A stretch of 64,000 bases of DNA from contig JABBOV010000015.1 of NCBI GenBank assembly GCA_012927625.1, positions 32,273 to 96,272 on the forward strand. Direction: 5' to 3'. Source of the DNA: Glaciimonas sp. (GTDB lineage Bacteria; Pseudomonadota; Gammaproteobacteria; Burkholderiales; Burkholderiaceae_D). Under the pieces are notes generated by a model. That model ran no database searches. It was not told the DNA's origin and worked only from the letters and a program-made list of their open reading frames with translations. The position numbers and the translations under genes were made by a program. Shown here piece by piece: positions 53,610 through 61,731 of this stretch. Within the stretch, counting starts at the first letter, position 1, and every line of letters starts with the position of its first letter.

Positions 53610-53922
53610 CGCGAAAACCACAAAGCGCGGACTGAAGAAAACAGCAAGCCGCAAGCCCGACCTCATCATTCTGGATGTCGACCTACCGGGCGGTGGCTTC
53701 GATTTTATTCGAACCGTTCGTGGTTAGTCAGGGATTCAAATCATCTCTCTTTCCGCATGCGCAACGGAGGCCGATGAGGTTCTCGATGCCGGGGCCGACC
53801 ATTTTCTGACTAACCAATTCAGCATGGGGAAATTGCTGGCCCCTGCCCGATCGCAGCTACGACGCTATGCCAATGTAGGTGCCAGCGGTCGACGAAAGGT
53901 GATGCTTGGCGTCGTGAGTTGA
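53602..53922 (+). pseudogene. kdpE-like response regulator relic
   Basis: One frame from 53602 reads VFDAKTTKRGLKKTASRKPD, LIILDVDLPGGGFDFIRTVR, a stop at 53725, then SGIQIISLSACATEADEV and LDAGADHFLTNQFSMGKLLA. This follows the KdpE receiver domain, including the phosphorylation aspartate (LIILD). The N-terminal third, the codons before LDAGAD and the whole DNA-binding domain are missing. No kdpD or kdpABC was found nearby. The remainder up to 54101 shows no gene. Confidence 0.7.
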
Positions 53923-54101
53923 TTGCAATTAACGGCTTGTTACACGGGATGGGGTGCTGGTCAAGCTAACTTAGATTGAGCACCGGCTGGTGACGCTACT
54001 CCCAAATAATTCCAACTTTTACGACTGTTAAAAATACAGAATGGTGTACTTAGCGTGCGCAGGACGTGCCATAGCCGATCGCGCTAGGATTACAGACCCA
54101 A

Positions 54102-55616
54102 TCAATGCTCCCGCAACGCGCGCCGGTACTGAATCGCTTCGGCTATGTGGGTGCTGCCGATGTTGATTTGTCCATTGAGGTCGGCGATGGTGCGCGCTAC
54201 TTTCAGGACGCGGTGATAGGCGCGGGCTGACCAGTTCAGGCGGATCATGGCAGCGCGCAGCAACTGCTCGGCGGCGGCGTCCGGCCTGCAGTGGACATCG
54301 ATTTCACCGGTGGAGAGCGCATGGTTGCCCTTGCCCTGGCGGCTCAGTTGCAGCGCAAAGGCGCGCTCGACACGGGCATGTACGGCGCTCGATGGTTCGC
54401 CGTCGGCTTGCCTGAGCAGATCTTCGTGCGGCAACGCTCCGACCTGAATTTGCATGTCGATGCGGTCCAGCAGCGGGCCGGAGATCTTGTCTTGATAGCG
54501 CGCCACGATATCCGGCGTGCAGCGGCATTTGCCGGAGGCATGACCGAGGTAGCCGCACGGGCATGGGTTCATCGCTGCGATCAGCTGGAAGCGGGCCGGG
54601 AAATCGGCTTGCCGCGCTGCGCGGGAAATGGTGATGTGGCCGGACTCCAGCGGCTCACGCAAGACTTCCAGTACGCTGCGGCCGAATTCCGGCAATTCAT
54701 CCAAAAATAATACGCCGCAATGCGCCAGCGAAATTTCGCCGGGACGCGGCACGCTGCCGCCACCGACCAAGGCCACGCCGGAAGCGGTGTGATGCGGGGA
54801 TCGGTACGGGCGTACCTTCCAGCGCTCAATTGAGAAACCGCTGGTGAGCGATTGCACGGCGGCCGATTCCAGCGCTTCTTCCTCCGTCATCGATGGCAAA
54901 ATGCCGGGAAAGCGTGCCGCCAACATTGACTTGCCGGTGCCTGGCGAGCCGACCATCAAGACGCTATGACCGCCGGCGGCAGCCACTTCCAAGGCTCGCT
55001 TGGCCTGCACTTGTCCTTTTACATCGGTAAAGTCAGGATATTCGGGCCGTATTTCCAGTGTGCTTACCACATGCGATTTTAGCCTTGCATCGGCATCGGT
55101 GGCGCCGAAGTGGGCGCATACCTGCAATAGCGAGTCGGCCGGCAATATCGTCACATCCCGCACTAGCGCCGCTTCATCGGCGCTGGCGCGCGGCAGGATG
55201 AAAGCGCGCTGGCGGCCGCCAGCGCGGTGCATCGCGAAAGTCATCGCCAGCGCACCGCGAATCGGGCGCAACGCACCGGACAGCGACAGTTCGCCGGCGA
55301 ACTCGTATTGATCCAGCGTATCGCCCGGAATCTGGCCGGAGGCAGCCAGGATGCCGAGCGCAATCGGCAAGTCGAAGCGGCCGGATTCCTTCGGTAGATC
55401 GGCTGGCGCGAGGTTGACGGTGATGCGTTTGGCGGGGAATTCAAAACGTGCATTCTGTAATGCGGCGCGAACCCGATCCTTCGATTCCTTGACCTCGGTT
55501 TCCGGCAAACCGACTATCGTAAAACTTGGCAGGCCATTGGCCAGATGCACTTCGACAGTGACTTCCGGGGCGTGCATGCCGGTCAGTGCGCGGCTTTTCA
55601 GGACTGCCAGGCTCAT
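54102..55616 (-). CDS. comM: YifB/ComM family Mg-chelatase-like AAA+ ATPase
   Basis: A 504-aa protein. An N-terminal ribosomal-S5-like domain (VEVHLANGLPSFTIVGLPE) precedes the AAA+ core: Walker A GSPGTGKSMLA, Walker B GVLFLDELPEF, a zinc-knuckle-like NPCPCGYLGHASGKCRC and the C-terminal helical Mg_chelatase_C domain. ComM is a hexameric helicase that promotes branch migration during natural transformation in other proteobacteria; it does not chelate magnesium. ubiK ends only 4 bp upstream on the same strand. Confidence 0.93.
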   Translation of the reverse strand: MSLAVLKSRALTGMHAPEVTVEVHLANGLPSFTIVGLPETEVKESKDRVRAALQNARFEFPAKRITVNLAPADLPKESGRFDLPIALGILAASGQIPGDTLDQYEFAGELSLSGALRPIRGALAMTFAMHRAGGRQRAFILPRASADEAALVRDVTILPADSLLQVCAHFGATDADARLKSHVVSTLEIRPEYPDFTDVKGQVQAKRALEVAAAGGHSVLMVGSPGTGKSMLAARFPGILPSMTEEEALESAAVQSLTSGFSIERWKVRPYRSPHHTASGVALVGGGSVPRPGEISLAHCGVLFLDELPEFGRSVLEVLREPLESGHITISRAARQADFPARFQLIAAMNPCPCGYLGHASGKCRCTPDIVARYQDKISGPLLDRIDMQIQVGALPHEDLLRQADGEPSSAVHARVERAFALQLSRQGKGNHALSTGEIDVHCRPDAAAEQLLRAAMIRLNWSARAYHRVLKVARTIADLNGQINIGSTHIAEAIQYRRALREH

Positions 55617-55620
55617 CCGG

Positions 55621-55860
55621 CTATTTGGTCAGTTGCGCTTCGAGTTCGGTCACGCGGGTTTCCAGTGCTTCCAGTTTGGCGCGGGTTTTAGCCAGTACCT
55701 GGGTCTGGATGTCGAATTCTTCGCGCGTGACCAAGTCCATCTTGGCAAAGCCCTGGTTGAGCATAGCCTTGACATTTTTTTCCATCCCCTTGGCGGGTGA
55801 ATTTTCCAGCACCTGGTTGATCTTGTTCTGGAAGTCGTTTAAAAAAGTGTTTTTGTTCAT
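55621..55860 (-). CDS. ubiK: Ubiquinone biosynthesis accessory factor UbiK
   Basis: A 79-aa coiled-coil protein of the UbiK (YqiC/BMFP) family. It has an amphipathic N-terminal helix, a central KAMLNQGFAKMDLVTREEFD segment and a C-terminal trimeric coiled coil (LAKTRAKLEALETRVTELEA). UbiK assists the aerobic Ubi complex with UbiJ. ATG 55860 is the family start; the frame extends to 55887. It is transcribed away from glnK, whose NtrC site lies 23 bp beyond its start. Confidence 0.92.
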   Translation of the reverse strand: MNKNTFLNDFQNKINQVLENSPAKGMEKNVKAMLNQGFAKMDLVTREEFDIQTQVLAKTRAKLEALETRVTELEAQLTK

Positions 55861-55882
55861 GATATTTCCTATCGTAGTCAGA

Positions 55883-55899
55883 TGCACAATTTTGGTGCA
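55883..55899. promoter_or_regulatory. NtrC-binding site upstream of glnK-amtB
   Basis: TGCACAATTTTGGTGCA matches the NtrC consensus TGCACC-N4-TGGTGCA at 12 of 13 fixed positions. It lies about 130 bp upstream of the sigma-54 promoter, the usual enhancer distance, and also close to the ubiK start on the other strand. Confidence 0.8.
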
Positions 55900-56011
55900 A
55901 TGCAGGGTCGATACTGGGATTAGCGCCCAGCTATGGTGCGTACTGTAGCCTGCGCAGCCGATGCGTCGCCGAAGTCCAGCACGACGTTAGCCAAAATCAT
56001 ACATCAGGGAG

Positions 56012-56028
56012 CTGGCACGAGTTCTGCT
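56012..56028 (+). promoter_or_regulatory. Sigma-54 promoter of glnK-amtB
   Basis: CTGGCACGAGTTCTGCT matches the -24/-12 consensus YTGGCACGRNNNTTGCW except for one base (C for T before TGC). The invariant GG and GC are exactly 10 bases apart. Transcription should start near 56040, 36 bp before glnK. Confidence 0.85.
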
Positions 56029-56060
56029 AATGATGGTTTGACACAGTTTATTTCACTTGA

Positions 56061-56414
<354 letters not shown>

Positions 56415-56432
56415 GATCAAGAGGGAGTTCCT

Positions 56433-57959
56433 ATGAAAAAAATATTCGCACGTTTATTGATCAGTTGCAGCTTGCTGGCTGCGGTCGGGACTCTGTCTGC
56501 GGCCTTGGCGGCAGATGAACCGGCGGCCAAGGCTGATGCAGTCGCAACTGCGCCGGCAGCTGCCGCTGCTGTTGCCGCTCCTGCCGCTGTAGCTGCGCCG
56601 GCCGCAGTGGCTGCCACGGCCGTTGCGCCCACACCCAACAAGGGCGACACCGCCTGGATGATGGTCGCCACCATGCTGGTGATCTTGATGACAATCCCTG
56701 GCCTGGCGTTGTTTTACGGCGGTCTGGTGCGCTCCAAGAACATGCTGTCTATCCTGATGCAAGTGTTCATGATCTTCGCCGTGATCGTCGTGTTGTGGTG
56801 CATCTACGGTTATTCGCTGGCATTCACCGAAGGCGGCAGATTCATCGGCTCCTTCGACCGCATGTTCCTGAACGGCATCTGGGACCCGGCCAAGGCGACT
56901 TTCTCGACTGCGGCCACCTTCAGCAAGGGCGTGGTGATTCCCGAGTTCGTGTATGTGGCGTTCCAGGCAACTTTCGCTGCAATTACCTGCAGCCTGATCA
57001 TCGGCGCCTTTGCCGAGCGCGCCAAGTTCATTGCGGTGCTGATGTTCGTGGTGCTGTGGTTCACTTTCTCGTATCTGCCGATTGCGCACATGGTCTGGTT
57101 CTGGACCGGCCCGGATGCGATCAAGGATGCGGCAACTCTGGCCTCTGAAACGGCCAAGGCCGGTTTCCTGTTCCAGAAAGGCGCGCTCGACTTCGCCGGC
57201 GGTACCGTAGTGCATATCAATGCGGCGGTTGCCGGTTTGGTCGGTGCGTATGTGATCGGCAAGCGGGTCGGTTACGGTCGTGAATCGATGGCGCCGCATT
57301 CGCTGACCATGACCATGATCGGTGCGTCGCTGTTGTGGGTGGGCTGGTTCGGCTTCAATGCCGGTTCCGCACTCGAAGCCGGTGATGTCGCTGCGCTGGC
57401 CTTCATCAACACGCTGCTGGCCACTGCTGCAGCGACCATATCCTGGGTCGGAGGCGAGTGGATGGTCAAAGGCAAGCCATCGATGCTGGGCGGCGCATCC
57501 GGTGCGGTGGCGGGTCTGGTGGCAATCACTCCGGCCTGCGGCTTCGTCGGCCCGATGGGCGCGTTGGTGATCGGTTTGCTGGCAGGCGTACTTTGCCTGT
57601 GGGGCGTGAATGGCCTGAAACGCCTGCTGGGCGCGGATGACTCGCTCGACGTGTTCGGTGTGCATGGTGTCGGCGGCGTTCTGGGTGCCTTGTTGACCGG
57701 GGTGTTCGCTTCTCCAGCGCTGGGCGGTCAGGGCATCTTCGATTACGTGACCAACAAGATGTCGGCCGATGCGTATTCGATCACCGGCCAGGTCTGGATT
57801 CAGGCGCAAGCGATTGGCACCACCATCATCTGGTCCGGCGTGGTATCGCTGGTTGCCTACAAGCTGGTCGATATGGTGATTGGCATGCGGGTGCCGGAGG
57901 AAGCGGAACGCGAAGGTTTGGACATCACCAGCCACGGTGAAACTGCGTATCACTATTGA
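56433..57959 (+). CDS. amtB: Ammonium transporter AmtB
   Basis: A 508-aa Amt-family channel. A signal peptide (ARLLISCSLLAAVGTLSAAL) is followed by an unusual Ala/Pro-rich spacer (about residues 28-65) before helix 1 (WMMVATMLVILMTIPGLALF). The twin pore histidines lie in GGTVVHINAAVAGLVGAY and DVFGVHGVGGVLGALL, and FVYVAFQATFAAITC is the family core. The C-terminal tail (GMRVPEEAEREGLDITSHGE) is the GlnK-binding region. It is co-transcribed with glnK. A strong hairpin follows. Confidence 0.97.
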   Translation: MKKIFARLLISCSLLAAVGTLSAALAADEPAAKADAVATAPAAAAAVAAPAAVAAPAAVAATAVAPTPNKGDTAWMMVATMLVILMTIPGLALFYGGLVRSKNMLSILMQVFMIFAVIVVLWCIYGYSLAFTEGGRFIGSFDRMFLNGIWDPAKATFSTAATFSKGVVIPEFVYVAFQATFAAITCSLIIGAFAERAKFIAVLMFVVLWFTFSYLPIAHMVWFWTGPDAIKDAATLASETAKAGFLFQKGALDFAGGTVVHINAAVAGLVGAYVIGKRVGYGRESMAPHSLTMTMIGASLLWVGWFGFNAGSALEAGDVAALAFINTLLATAAATISWVGGEWMVKGKPSMLGGASGAVAGLVAITPACGFVGPMGALVIGLLAGVLCLWGVNGLKRLLGADDSLDVFGVHGVGGVLGALLTGVFASPALGGQGIFDYVTNKMSADAYSITGQVWIQAQAIGTTIIWSGVVSLVAYKLVDMVIGMRVPEEAEREGLDITSHGETAYHY

Positions 57960-57977
57960 TGTGATTTGATCTGATTA

Positions 57978-58021
57978 CTCCAGTGGCGCTGCCCGGTTGA
58001 ATACCGGCAGCACCGCTGGAG
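57978..58021 (+). terminator. Terminator-like hairpin after amtB
   Basis: CTCCAGTGGCGCTGCC pairs with GGCAGCACCGCTGGAG with one mismatch and one G-U pair, around a short loop, 19 bp after the amtB stop. No U-run follows. A second small hairpin, ATGCCA/TGGCAT, lies at 58054-58072. Confidence 0.6.
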
Positions 58022-58195
58022 GCGATTAAAATACAATATAAAAAAGCGGGAGTATGCCAATAAATATGGCATGCGCCGCATTAATATATGCAAATACAAT
58101 AAATACGCTGCCTAGTATATAGGCTAATGCGAAGCAAAAGACACCGTTAACGGGTGAACTAATGTGGTTTTTGATACAAATACGAGAAGTGTTTT

Positions 58196-58819
58196 TTACG
58201 TCGCCTGATTCAGCAAACCCTGCTTGCGGATAAATTCGATCACTGTTTGAACCCCATCCCCAGTCCGTAAATTGGTGAATACAAACGGCCGCTCGCCACG
58301 CATGCGCTTGGCATCCGCCGCCATCACTCCCAGATCCGCGCCAACATAGGGTGCCAGATCGGTCTTGTTGATGATCAGCAGATCGGATCGCGTAATGCCG
58401 GGGCCGCCCTTGCGCGGAATCTTTTCGCCACCGGCGACATCGATTACGTAGAGGGTCAGGTCGGACAACTCGGGACTAAAAGTCGCCGCCAGATTATCGC
58501 CGCCGGATTCAATCAAAATCAAATCGAGATTCGGAAAGTCTTCACACATGCGGGCAATCGCTTCCAGATTGATCGATGCATCTTCGCGGATCGCGGTGTG
58601 CGGGCAACCACCGGTCTCGACGCCCATCAAGCGTGCTGCCGGCAGCGCATCGGCGCGCAGCAAAATTTCCATATCTTCTTTGGTGTAAATGTCATTGGTA
58701 ATGACCGCCATCTCGTATTCATCGCGCATGGCTTTGCACAGCATTTCGCACAAGGCGGTTTTGCCGGAACCGACCGGGCCGCCTATGCCGACGCGCAGTG
58801 GATTGGATGGATTGTTCAT
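58196..58819 (-). CDS. ureG: Urease accessory GTPase UreG
   Basis: A 207-aa SIMIBI GTPase that delivers nickel to urease. P-loop [13 protein letters not shown] (about 11-23), [13 protein letters not shown], the metal-binding CPH in [30 protein letters not shown] and [10 protein letters not shown] are all present. Length is normal. ureF ends 38 bp upstream on the same strand. No ureA, ureB, ureC or ureD is present in the window. Confidence 0.96.
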   Translation of the reverse strand: MNNPSNPLRVGIGGPVGSGKTALCEMLCKAMRDEYEMAVITNDIYTKEDMEILLRADALPAARLMGVETGGCPHTAIREDASINLEAIARMCEDFPNLDLILIESGGDNLAATFSPELSDLTLYVIDVAGGEKIPRKGGPGITRSDLLIINKTDLAPYVGADLGVMAADAKRMRGERPFVFTNLRTGDGVQTVIEFIRKQGLLNQAT

Positions 58820-58857
58820 GTGTGTGGGTTGAAAATTGTTAGATTAATGAAAGTAAT

Positions 58858-59538
58858 TCATGATCGATAGAGCCGACTGTACTGGACCTCATGCTGCATC
58901 GACAACAGCGACAATCCAGGCAACCAGTTCGATAATGCGTCGTCGGCCAGTTGTTGGGCCTGCAGCGCGCAAGCTTCCAATTCCGTGCGTAGAGATAACA
59001 ACAAACGCTGGCCGGCTACCTGACCCAGCGGCACCGATTTAACGCAGACCAGCACCTGGTTTTCTGCCCACGAAAAAAGCATGCCAAGCAGAGCAGCATC
59101 GTGCGGCACGTCGAGTGCGACGGCGGCGCAGGCCAGCGCGGTAGGTAGTGGAATCTCGGCCTGACTTTGCAAAATCTCCAGTAATCTCGCATCGGCAATC
59201 TGTAAATCAGCCACCAGCTTGCCTAGCGAATAACCCATCTGAATCGTTTCAGCGCGAAACTCTGCGGTGTCGCGTGCAGCGATAAAACGTTCAGTCCAGT
59301 CGCTTACCGCCGATTGGTCGCGGGCAGCAAAAGCCTTTAACAAGCGCCATAGGATCGGCGCCTCAAAAACACCCACCACCTGCTGCAGTTGGCCGACGAT
59401 CCAGCAGCGCGCTGACGCAACGTTTTTGACCATGCCGTTTTCAATCGCGGTTTCCAGCCCTTGTGAATAACTGTACGCCCCGATGGGCAGCGATGGGCTG
59501 GTAAGTTGCAGCAGATGGATTAGGGCGGCCGATTGCAT
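58858..59538 (-). CDS. ureF: Urease accessory protein UreF
   Basis: A 226-aa all-helical UreF. LLQLTSPSLPIGAYSYSQGLETAI near the N-terminus is the diagnostic motif, and VKSVPLGQVAGQRLL is the conserved C-terminal segment. UreF acts with UreD (UreH) and UreG in nickel insertion. It lies between ureE (17 bp upstream) and ureG on the minus strand, the standard order. Confidence 0.95.
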   Translation of the reverse strand: MQSAALIHLLQLTSPSLPIGAYSYSQGLETAIENGMVKNVASARCWIVGQLQQVVGVFEAPILWRLLKAFAARDQSAVSDWTERFIAARDTAEFRAETIQMGYSLGKLVADLQIADARLLEILQSQAEIPLPTALACAAVALDVPHDAALLGMLFSWAENQVLVCVKSVPLGQVAGQRLLLSLRTELEACALQAQQLADDALSNWLPGLSLLSMQHEVQYSRLYRS

Positions 59539-59555
59539 ACGATTCAGATGATGGG

Positions 59556-60098
59556 TTATTTCGGATCGGACGGACGATGGATTTTTTGCCGAAGCGGGAT
59601 CGGGGCCAGCGGATTATTTGAGTAGCCGTCGCCAGCGTCGCCGTGATGATGGGCATTGCCACCACCGCTTATATACGCGCCGGATTCCGGCTCGAAAGCG
59701 GCATTCTCATCAATTACGGTGGCGCCCAGCCCTTCCAGCATTTTCTTGAGCACGTTGTCCTGGCGGATGCGCAAAAATCCGTTGACGGCATCGCACTCAA
59801 GCTGTGCCTGCGTGTGTCGATTGCCGAGGTGAAAGGCGCAACGCAGCAAGTCGCGTGGCGTCGCGCATTCGACCCGATACGTCGGCTCATGCGCAGCGAC
59901 GATTTGTACCACGCGGCCGTCATCACCCATCAGCAGATCGCCGTCGCGCAATACCGTGCCGCGCTCGGTGAATACTGCGACTTCTTCACCCGAGATCAAG
60001 CTGGCGCGCTGACGGCTTTTTTCACGCAGATCGTAGGACAAGACGAGCTGGCCGCTGATCGATTCTGCTTGTTCTATTTTGGTGTGGAGTGTCAACAT
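59556..60098 (-). CDS. ureE: Urease accessory nickel chaperone UreE
   Basis: A 180-aa UreE with an N-terminal peptide-binding domain (LVLSYDLREKSRQRASLISG) and a C-terminal metal domain with DLLRCAFHLGNRH. The tail carries an HHHGDAGDGY patch rather than a long histidine run. It delivers Ni2+ to UreG. It is the first gene of the ureE-F-G set; upstream, where ureC normally lies, there is instead an IS200-type relic. Confidence 0.94.
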   Translation of the reverse strand: MLTLHTKIEQAESISGQLVLSYDLREKSRQRASLISGEEVAVFTERGTVLRDGDLLMGDDGRVVQIVAAHEPTYRVECATPRDLLRCAFHLGNRHTQAQLECDAVNGFLRIRQDNVLKKMLEGLGATVIDENAAFEPESGAYISGGGNAHHHGDAGDGYSNNPLAPIPLRQKIHRPSDPK

Positions 60099-60216
60099 TT
60101 TTATATGGTCAATTTAATGATGTAAGCCTTCGGCCCAGACCGGGGACTCACCAAGGTTCGACCTATACATCGGTCGCTGTGGATATTCTGTCTCGACCAA
60201 GATAAGGGAATTCACA

Positions 60217-60387
60217 ATGAAAGAGTACCAGAGTCTTAGCTATACGAGATGGGACTGCAAGTATCACGTGGCGTTTATCCCGAAACGCAGAAAGAAAGCG
60301 ATTTTTGAGGCGTTGCGTCAGTATATCGGTGCAATTTTTCGGGAGCTGGCGTTACAAAAAGAGGCGAATGTGGTTGAACGTATTTGA
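60217..60387 (+). pseudogene. IS200/IS605-family tnpA relic
   Basis: Begins MKEYQSLSYTRWDCKYHVAF, the characteristic start of IS200-type Y1 transposases, and stops after 56 codons. A shifted frame just after it reads GHVHMFF, equal to the HVHM motif (HUH site) of these enzymes, so the gene carries a deletion and the rest is lost by about 60455. 60125-60216 is probably the element's left end. It abuts the protease-like gene. Confidence 0.8.
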
Positions 60388-60459
60388 TGTTAGGTCATGT
60401 TCATATGTTTTTCAAAGCACCGAACATCATGAAGCCGGCCAGAAGCCGTCATTGAACAC

Positions 60460-61650
60460 TCAGCGTGTAGCGATGATCTGCACTGCGATGCGCATCGCAG
60501 ATTCGTAGATCTGGTCCACCGGCACATGTGGGTCGGACGGAGAGGCCATCGGACGTCCCAGAATGTCGCCCACCCCTGTGCGCAGTCGCGATGCACAAAC
60601 AAGCTGATCCACACCATTGCTTCCAGGCACTGCAATCCCTATGAAGCGCCCGGCAGCATCGAATGCGGGACCGCCGCGTGGCCCATTCGGCAACGTGATT
60701 CCGAGCTTGCGTTGGGTGCTGTTGCCAACCGGTTGCCCAACAAATCCGCTGGTCAAAATCGGCCAGGAAGGCATTGCATTTGGAGACCGTTGGTACTCGA
60801 TGGAATAGGCAATGCTTCCGGGAAAAGCATCCCTTGCAGGGATGTCCATTTCGGAGACGGTAGGCAATGGTTGCACCAGGCGCAAAACTGCGATTTTTTC
60901 CCTCATCATGCGATGTTCGACAATGGCCTTGGTCATTTGACCAAGGCCATTGCGAACCCACACATCAGGCGACCGCGTTAAGGTGGCAATTGGCACCAAA
61001 ACTCGCCTGCCGTGATCAACCAGGACGCCCGTTCCGACCACGCGCGCAGTGGATGCCAGGCCGGACAAGGATCCATATGGCGCAAAGCGGGTCGGCGCCT
61101 TTAACAATTGACCAGCGGCCAGTGGAAAGGGAGAGCGCAACTGTTGGCGCACGGCAGCCAGCAGCGGGTTCCCGGGCAGACGTACCGTCGCTTCGCTCAG
61201 AAGACGTTTGGCAATTACGCCTTGTCCACCGATATGCAATAGCCATGCATAGAAAGCTGCGCCCTCCGCATTACTCAAGTGAGCGCCCGCAGTATGGGCA
61301 ATAAATGACAGTGCCTGCTTGTACTCGCCCGCTTGCATATAGGTGCGCACCAGCCCTACCTCGGCATCCGCAGCGTGCAGGATCAACCCGGCACGCTCAA
61401 AAGCCTGCGCCGCATCGTTGACGTTTTCTGCGGCAAGCGCTGCCTCTGCGCGCTTGAGCAAGGTTGCCCGCTCTTGCATGTTGGGTTCGGATGGCCCCAG
61501 CGCATGCACATGCTGGTGATTTCCTGCTGCTTGTGGCTGCACCTGAGTTATTACCTGGCTGGCTTTTTCTTCAATCGCTGCAGCCGCTACGCTTGCGACT
61601 GCACAGCCGATGAAAAGGCTAGGTATTACATGCCGGAATAAGTGATTCAT
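60460..61650 (-). CDS. TPR-like / trypsin-fold protein lacking catalytic triad
   Basis: A 396-aa predicted secreted protein. A signal peptide is present (IPSLFIGCAVASVAAAA). Residues about 60-170 form alpha-helical TPR-like pairs (AEAALAAENVNDAAQAFERA). Residues about 200-390 look like a trypsin/DegP fold: VVGTGVLVDHG, EKIAVLRL and GPRGGPAFDAAGRFIGIA. The nucleophile motif GNSGGP is GPRGGP (323-328), the NAHV histidine motif is replaced by VPIATL, and the DIAL aspartate is absent. It is probably a non-catalytic binding protein. Neighbours give no pathway; it ends at the IS200 relic. Confidence 0.65.
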   Translation of the reverse strand: MNHLFRHVIPSLFIGCAVASVAAAAIEEKASQVITQVQPQAAGNHQHVHALGPSEPNMQERATLLKRAEAALAAENVNDAAQAFERAGLILHAADAEVGLVRTYMQAGEYKQALSFIAHTAGAHLSNAEGAAFYAWLLHIGGQGVIAKRLLSEATVRLPGNPLLAAVRQQLRSPFPLAAGQLLKAPTRFAPYGSLSGLASTARVVGTGVLVDHGRRVLVPIATLTRSPDVWVRNGLGQMTKAIVEHRMMREKIAVLRLVQPLPTVSEMDIPARDAFPGSIAYSIEYQRSPNAMPSWPILTSGFVGQPVGNSTQRKLGITLPNGPRGGPAFDAAGRFIGIAVPGSNGVDQLVCASRLRTGVGDILGRPMASPSDPHVPVDQIYESAMRIAVQIIATR

Positions 61651-61669
61651 ATACCAAATTTTTCAAAAG

Positions 61670-61702
61670 AAAAGTTCCTGGGTATTTTGCCCAGGAACTT
61701 TT
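61670..61702 (-). terminator. Intrinsic terminator of the 5'-nucleotidase gene
   Basis: AAAAGTTCCTGGG (61670-61682) and CCCAGGAACTTTT (61690-61702) form a perfect 13-bp stem with a 7-base loop. Read on the minus strand it follows the nucleotidase stop by about 30 bp and is followed by a T-rich run. Confidence 0.85.
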
Positions 61703-61731
61703 GGGAATGCCGGTGGCAACCCGGCTAAGGT

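Noticed and set aside
56454..57953. Very long (499-codon) frame antisense to amtB
   Set aside because: It mirrors codon bias of amtB on the other strand, is rich in His, Arg and Gln, and resembles no protein.
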